In this document: positions 13,583-16,966 of the stretch, in pieces
How positions within the stretch are numbered: position 1 is the stretch's first letter
Layout of the letters: every line of letters begins with the position of its first letter
Assembly (NCBI GenBank): GCA_937876275.1
Contig: CALFIA010000138.1
Location: 1-16,966, forward strand
Source of the DNA: an uncultured Actinomycetes bacterium
GTDB taxonomy: Bacteria > Actinomycetota > Actinomycetes > S36-B12
Length of the DNA stretch: 16,966 nucleotides
Direction: 5' to 3'
Program-made: the position numbers and the translations under genes
The notes under the pieces: model-generated
Database searches by the model: none
Told to the model about the DNA's origin: nothing
What the model saw: only the letters and a program-made list of their open reading frames with translations

Positions 13583-13623
13583 GAACTTTCCGTGGAACCC
13601 AATCGATGAATGATGGAAAGTTC
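13583..13623. repeat. Perfect 9-bp inverted repeat upstream of paralogue 2
   Basis: GAACTTTCC (13583-13591) and GGAAAGTTC (13615-13623), 32 bp centre to centre (about three helical turns), starting 2 bp upstream of the -35 box. It fits a dimeric regulator binding two half-sites. Paralogue 1 lacks it and has 11-bp direct repeats in the same place. Confidence 0.45.
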
Positions 13624-13630
13624 TTTTCAG
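13621..13630 (-). promoter_or_regulatory. Conserved upstream element CTGAAAAGAA (copy 2)
   Basis: Identical to 12909-12918 and at the same 40-bp distance from the -35 box. A one-mismatch copy, CTGAAGAGAA, covers the -35 itself at 13571-13580, exactly 50 bp away. Confidence 0.4.
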
Positions 13631-13739
13631 CAGGTGCGGTCCGCATTCAGAGAGGCCTGACGCTTCAAGCCTGGCATGAAATGCGATCCCCGTGGTTTCT
13701 GGAAGTGGTGGTGGAGGTACACACGTGCCAGGCTGAGGC

Positions 13740-14093
13740 ATGAGCAATCCTCGCCCCCATAACAGCACAGGCGCATTCTGGGTTTACCTCGCCATCGCAG
13801 CCATCGCGCTGATCGGTACCGCCTACTTCAACATCAAGGGCTTTGCTGAGCCGTCGGATTCAATTTTCGTGGCGTGGTTTGCCAACTCAGCGGTGACTTC
13901 CTTGACGATCGACCTCTGCGCGGTCGCGAGCGCTGCCTCGATCTTCATCATCCTCGAGGGCCGTCGACTTGGCATGCGCTGGTACTGGCTCTACGTCATC
14001 GCCTCGTTTGTCACGGCCGTGGGTTTCACCTTCGCCCTTTTCCTTGCCATGCGTGAGCGCAAGATGGCAGCGATCAAGGGTGACGGGAAGTAG
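13740..14093 (+). CDS. Small DUF2834-like membrane protein
   Basis: 117 residues with three predicted membrane helices (about 12-30, 47-71 and 81-104). The signature FANSAVTSLTIDLCAVASAASIFIILEGRRLGMRWYWLYV followed by FALFLAMRER matches my recollection of the DUF2834 family of small bacterial membrane proteins of unknown function. A polar N-terminus of about 11 residues and a basic C-terminal tail are present. No clear Shine-Dalgarno site at usable spacing; CAGGCT 5 nt before the ATG is a weakened version of the leaderless TAGGCT box. It diverges from secreted paralogue 2 across 220 bp. Confidence 0.75.
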   Translation: MSNPRPHNSTGAFWVYLAIAAIALIGTAYFNIKGFAEPSDSIFVAWFANSAVTSLTIDLCAVASAASIFIILEGRRLGMRWYWLYVIASFVTAVGFTFALFLAMRERKMAAIKGDGK

Positions 14094-14160
14094 CGAGGTT
14101 TATCGTTATCTCGTGCGCGCTTCCGGCTGATGAAAAGACTTGCGGCGCCATGAACGAATG

Positions 14161-14175
14161 GCAGCCCCAGGCTGC
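14161..14175. repeat. Inverted repeat GCAGCC-CCA-GGCTGC, possible operator
   Basis: Perfect 6-bp arms around 3 bp, ending 5 bp before the -10 box TAGGCT of the oxidoreductase pair, so it would sit between -35 and -10. This is a location where a bound repressor would block RNA polymerase. Confidence 0.35.
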
Positions 14176-14180
14176 ACGAC

Positions 14181-14186
14181 TAGGCT
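14181..14186 (+). promoter_or_regulatory. Leaderless -10 box (TAGGCT) of the oxidoreductase pair
   Basis: TAGGCT, then 6 nt, then the ATG at 14193. Same hexamer and spacing as for egtB. Confidence 0.55.
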
Positions 14187-14192
14187 TCCTGC

Positions 14193-15203
14193 ATGCGAAT
14201 GGGACTCCTGGCGTACGGCGCCATTGGGCACGAGCACAACCTTGCGGTCCAGGCCACTGAGGGGCTTGAGCTAACTGCGGTCTGCGACGTGAATCCTGAG
14301 CGCATCGCTGCCGCTCGTGAACTCGCGCCCAATGTGGCCGTCTTTTCCAGCGCCGAGGAGATGCTCGATTCCGGCCTTGTCGACGTAGTCGTGGTGTCGA
14401 CTCCCCCGAATACGCATCACTTCTGGGCCATGGAGGCGTTGCGCCGGGGCATCCACGTCGTGCTCGAGAAGCCGATGGCTCTCACGGCCCACGAGTGCGA
14501 TGAAGCGATGGCGCTTGCACGCGAAAAGGGCCTGACTCTGATCGTGTTCCAGAACCGCCGGTTCGACGCTGACTTCGTCACTATCCGTCGACTCATTCGC
14601 GAGGGCGCCATCGGCGAGGTGTTCCAGTACGACAGCTTCGTCGGCGGCTACTCGCGTCCGTGCGACTACTGGCATTCCGATGTCGCAGTTTCCGGCGGTG
14701 CCATCTTCGATTGGGGCTCTCATTACCTCGATCAGATTCTTGATCTCTTCGATCAAGACATCGCGCATGTCTCGGGCATGAACCACAAGCGTCATTGGAA
14801 TCACGTGACCAATGCTGACCACTCGGTCGTCACGATCACCTTCGCCGACGGAACCCAGGCCACCTTCGTCAATTCGGATCTCTCAGCCGCACGGCCCCCG
14901 AAGTTCCGGGTGTTCGGCACGCAGGGTGCAATCGTCGCCGACTGGAATCCGGCAGCAGAGCCAGCCGTGGCTGATCTTCCGGCACTGGTGACCATCTACG
15001 GCACCGATGGCTCCTCACGCTCCGTCACCCTCGATGAAGTGCCGGCGTACACCTTCCATCGCGAGCTTGCTGAGCATCTTGCGTCGGGGGTATCCATGCA
15101 GGTCTCTGCGCAGCAGTCGCGCGATGTCGTGGCCGTGATGGAAGCCGCGGAGGAGTCGGCGAAGAACCTCGGTCGCCAGGTCGTTCCTGAACTGCTGCGG
15201 TGA
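14193..15203 (+). CDS. Gfo/Idh/MocA family oxidoreductase 1
   Basis: A 336-residue NAD(P)-dependent sugar or polyol dehydrogenase-like protein. The Rossmann N-terminus has LLAYGAIGHEHN, slightly degenerate from the usual GxGxxG. The conserved EKP is at 92-94 (LEKPMALTAHECDEAM), followed by the QNRRFD segment and GGAIFDWGSHYLDQILDLF with the family's active-site Asp/His region. Members act on sugars, inositols or their derivatives; the substrate cannot be told here. It starts from a leaderless promoter with an inverted repeat in the spacer, and its last 4 bases (GTGA) contain the start of the next gene, so the two are translationally coupled. Confidence 0.92.
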   Translation: MRMGLLAYGAIGHEHNLAVQATEGLELTAVCDVNPERIAAARELAPNVAVFSSAEEMLDSGLVDVVVVSTPPNTHHFWAMEALRRGIHVVLEKPMALTAHECDEAMALAREKGLTLIVFQNRRFDADFVTIRRLIREGAIGEVFQYDSFVGGYSRPCDYWHSDVAVSGGAIFDWGSHYLDQILDLFDQDIAHVSGMNHKRHWNHVTNADHSVVTITFADGTQATFVNSDLSAARPPKFRVFGTQGAIVADWNPAAEPAVADLPALVTIYGTDGSSRSVTLDEVPAYTFHRELAEHLASGVSMQVSAQQSRDVVAVMEAAEESAKNLGRQVVPELLR

Positions 15204-16141
15204 CCAACGTTCGCTGGGGAATTCTCGGTGCCGGCTGGATCGTGCAGCAGGCGACCGGCGCCGCGCTGCGATCAGCTGAGGGAGCTTCCCTTCAGGTCGT
15301 CGCCGCTCGCGATCACGGGCGCGCCGAATCGGTCGGTGCCGCACGAGCGGTCACTGACTATCGCGCGGTAATCGAGGCCGAGGATGTCGATGCGATCTAC
15401 ATCGCTCTATCCAACGAGGCGCATCTTCCCTGGATCCTTGCAGCGGTGGAGGCGGGCAAGCATGTGGTGTGCGAAAAGCCCCTGACCCTTTCTCCGCAGG
15501 ACACGAGATCAGCATTCGCTGCGGCGGAGCGTGCTGGTGTGCTGCTCGTGGAGGCAGTGTGGTCGCGCTGGCACCCGCGAATCGAACGAATCGTCGATCT
15601 AGCACGCCGCGGTGATCTCGGCGAGATCGAGAGCTTTCTCGGAACCTTCACCTTCCCTGAAGTCACTCCGGGCAACTACCGACTCGAGGCCGAACGCGGT
15701 GGCGGCGCCCTCTTCGACGTCGGCATCTATCCCCTGCACGTGCTCGCCGCCTGCCTGCCTGACACCGCACTCCGACCGTCATCTGTGGAGCGACACGAAC
15801 AAGACGGTGTCGACCTCACCACTCGAGCCACTCTCGAGTGGGAGCACGGTAAGGCGAGCATCGCGGGCTCCTTCGAGATGCCCGAGTCGCAGCGACTCGT
15901 GATCGTCGGAAGCCTGGCAACTGTCACGATTGACGACGATCAAGCGTTCACCAGTTGGAAGGCCCCGGCAACACTGACCATCGGATCGAGCACTGAGACC
16001 TTTGCGCCTGCTAACGCCTATCAACGGATGTTCGAGGCCGTCACTGCTCGAATCCAAGGACTAGACGCCTGGGTCATGCCCCGCGAGGAGTCCGAACGCG
16101 TGGCTGAGTTGGTCCACCTGATTCAGACGTGGCAGGCCTGA
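15200..16141 (+). CDS. Gfo/Idh/MocA family oxidoreductase 2
   Basis: 313 residues. A cleaner Rossmann motif, WGILGAGWIVQQ (6-17), EKP at 92-94 (CEKPLTLS), then VEAVWSRWHPRIERI and a GGGALFDVGIYPLHVL segment with the conserved Asp and a His for catalysis. The EAVWSRWHP block resembles the dihydrodiol/xylose dehydrogenase-like branch. Its GTG start overlaps the stop of the previous gene by 4 nt (GTGA), giving a two-gene operon whose products probably act on successive or related sugar-type substrates. The two proteins are clearly different, so this is not a recent duplication. Confidence 0.92.
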   Translation: MTNVRWGILGAGWIVQQATGAALRSAEGASLQVVAARDHGRAESVGAARAVTDYRAVIEAEDVDAIYIALSNEAHLPWILAAVEAGKHVVCEKPLTLSPQDTRSAFAAAERAGVLLVEAVWSRWHPRIERIVDLARRGDLGEIESFLGTFTFPEVTPGNYRLEAERGGGALFDVGIYPLHVLAACLPDTALRPSSVERHEQDGVDLTTRATLEWEHGKASIAGSFEMPESQRLVIVGSLATVTIDDDQAFTSWKAPATLTIGSSTETFAPANAYQRMFEAVTARIQGLDAWVMPREESERVAELVHLIQTWQA

Positions 16142-16170
16142 CGCCTGTCACGCGCAACGCGGATCAGGCG
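16142..16170. terminator. Candidate bidirectional terminator overlapping a stop codon
   Basis: CGCCTG (16142-16147) pairs with CAGGCG (16165-16170), with an inner CGCG-CAA-CGCG hairpin after a 3x3 internal loop. It spans the junction of two converging genes and overlaps the stop codon of the minus-strand one. No U-run follows, so the assignment is moderate. Confidence 0.4.
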
Positions 16171-16966
16171 CCGGCACCGGTAAACGTGAGTGAGCCAAGC
16201 GGGCCGTAGTTCAACTCGTACTTTCCATCGATAAATGGCGTCGGCTCGCCCATCGTGCCCGTGATGATCGAGTCGCCCGCCTTTACTTCGCGTCCATTCT
16301 CGAGAAGCAACTTAATGGCGAGCGCCAGAGCCTCCCAATGACTCTTGAGCGTTACGTCAGCCGTGCCGCCGGTGAGAACCGGCACGCCGTCGCGAGTTCC
16401 GCGGAGTTCCACCGAGTCGACATCAACGCTTGACGTCGGAACGTAATCACCCAGGACAACCCCGCGCGCAATCGCGTTATCAGCAATCACGTCGACGATG
16501 GGCGTATTACTGAGGGGGCCATCGCCGAACGGGAAGTCGGGAAGTTCAACGGCCGGGGCAACCTCAGTTGCGATGCCGCGCAATTCCTCGGCGGTTACCG
16601 GAGCAGTGATGTCTTTCGAGAGCTTGAACGCGAGTTCACCCTCGACAAATCCGCGCACGTAGGGAGAGGTGTCGACAATCGAACCGGCCGGGTGAACCAT
16701 CTCGCGCCAGAGGGTGCCCACCAGCGGGATGTGTTCCGCGAACGGGCAGACCGCTGCGCCACAGCCGAACTTGTATCCGAAACGATCACCGGCAACGGGG
16801 AGCCCGTCAGCAACCTTGGCACCGAAGGCGTAAGCCTCGTCCATAGTCGAGACGAGTCCGGCCTTTGACGGCGATGGCACCGAATCGGAGTTGGTCCAGC
16901 CATCGATGTAGGTCTGCATGTTGGTCGATGACGAGCAACCTGCTAACAGGAGTGCAGTAGTGGTCG
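16164..16966 (-). CDS. Hydratase/FAH-fold protein with lipoprotein signal (5' end beyond window)
   Basis: 266 residues visible; the frame is open to the right edge, so the start is outside. The first visible residues, TTALLLAGCSSSTN, are the end of a signal peptide with a lipobox (LAGC), so the mature protein should be lipid-anchored through Cys outside the membrane. The rest resembles 2-keto-4-pentenoate hydratase (MhpD) and the fumarylacetoacetate hydrolase fold: VEGELAF and VAPAVELPDF carry the acidic residues expected to bind the metal, followed by IADNAIARGVVLG, then GDSIITGTMGEP. A Met at 16919 could start a cytosolic version, but no good start signal precedes it and the lipobox is in frame. 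MhpD-type enzymes are normally cytosolic, so an exported form is unusual. Converges with the oxidoreductase pair. Confidence 0.82.
   Translation of the reverse strand, partial: TTTALLLAGCSSSTNMQTYIDGWTNSDSVPSPSKAGLVSTMDEAYAFGAKVADGLPVAGDRFGYKFGCGAAVCPFAEHIPLVGTLWREMVHPAGSIVDTSPYVRGFVEGELAFKLSKDITAPVTAEELRGIATEVAPAVELPDFPFGDGPLSNTPIVDVIADNAIARGVVLGDYVPTSSVDVDSVELRGTRDGVPVLTGGTADVTLKSHWEALALAIKLLLENGREVKAGDSIITGTMGEPTPFIDGKYELNYGPLGSLTFTGAGA

Overview
The window looks like one end of a contig from an uncultured, free-living member of the Actinomycetota. Four things support this: the high GC with strong third-codon GC bias, ergothioneine genes, actinobacterial family members, and many genes whose start codon lies 6-8 nt after a TANNNT -10 box (leaderless transcripts). 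The order cannot be fixed from the sequence alone. The first 13 bases match the end of an Illumina adapter, and the next ~80 bases look like a foreign RTX-repeat fragment, so the left edge is a chimera or untrimmed read end. Genuine sequence seems to begin around position 95.

Left part (about 95-3500): the truncated N-terminus of a class III aminotransferase (minus); a conserved actinobacterial protein of uncertain role; a fused S-adenosylmethionine decarboxylase-spermidine synthase; then a well-formed SAM-I (S-box) riboswitch in front of a 1-Cys peroxiredoxin of the Prx6 type, closed by a 16-bp terminator hairpin. Middle (3500-10010): a GlcD-like FAD oxidase (minus) and an MFS exporter (plus) diverge from one palindromic -10 element only 23 bp between start codons. 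They are followed by ergothioneine genes egtB-egtD (minus, one-base overlap) and a choloylglycine-hydrolase-family amidase with a conserved Cys2 (minus).

Right part (10180-16966): tRNA-Arg(CCT), an aldo/keto reductase, an orphan MalG-like ABC permease, two tandem secreted 170-residue paralogues (about 77% identical, promoters duplicated as well), a small DUF2834-like membrane protein, a translationally coupled pair of Gfo/Idh/MocA oxidoreductases, and a hydratase-fold protein carrying a lipoprotein signal that runs off the right edge.

Two themes run through the window. The first is SAM and thiol redox: SAM is consumed by the spermidine enzyme and EgtD, sensed by the riboswitch, and linked to peroxide and ergothioneine functions. 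The second is compact leaderless promoters. Strong Shine-Dalgarno sites appear only at the genes that have a real 5' UTR (peroxiredoxin, the two secreted proteins) or an internal operon start (egtD). No CRISPR array, insertion sequence, integrase or phage gene was seen.
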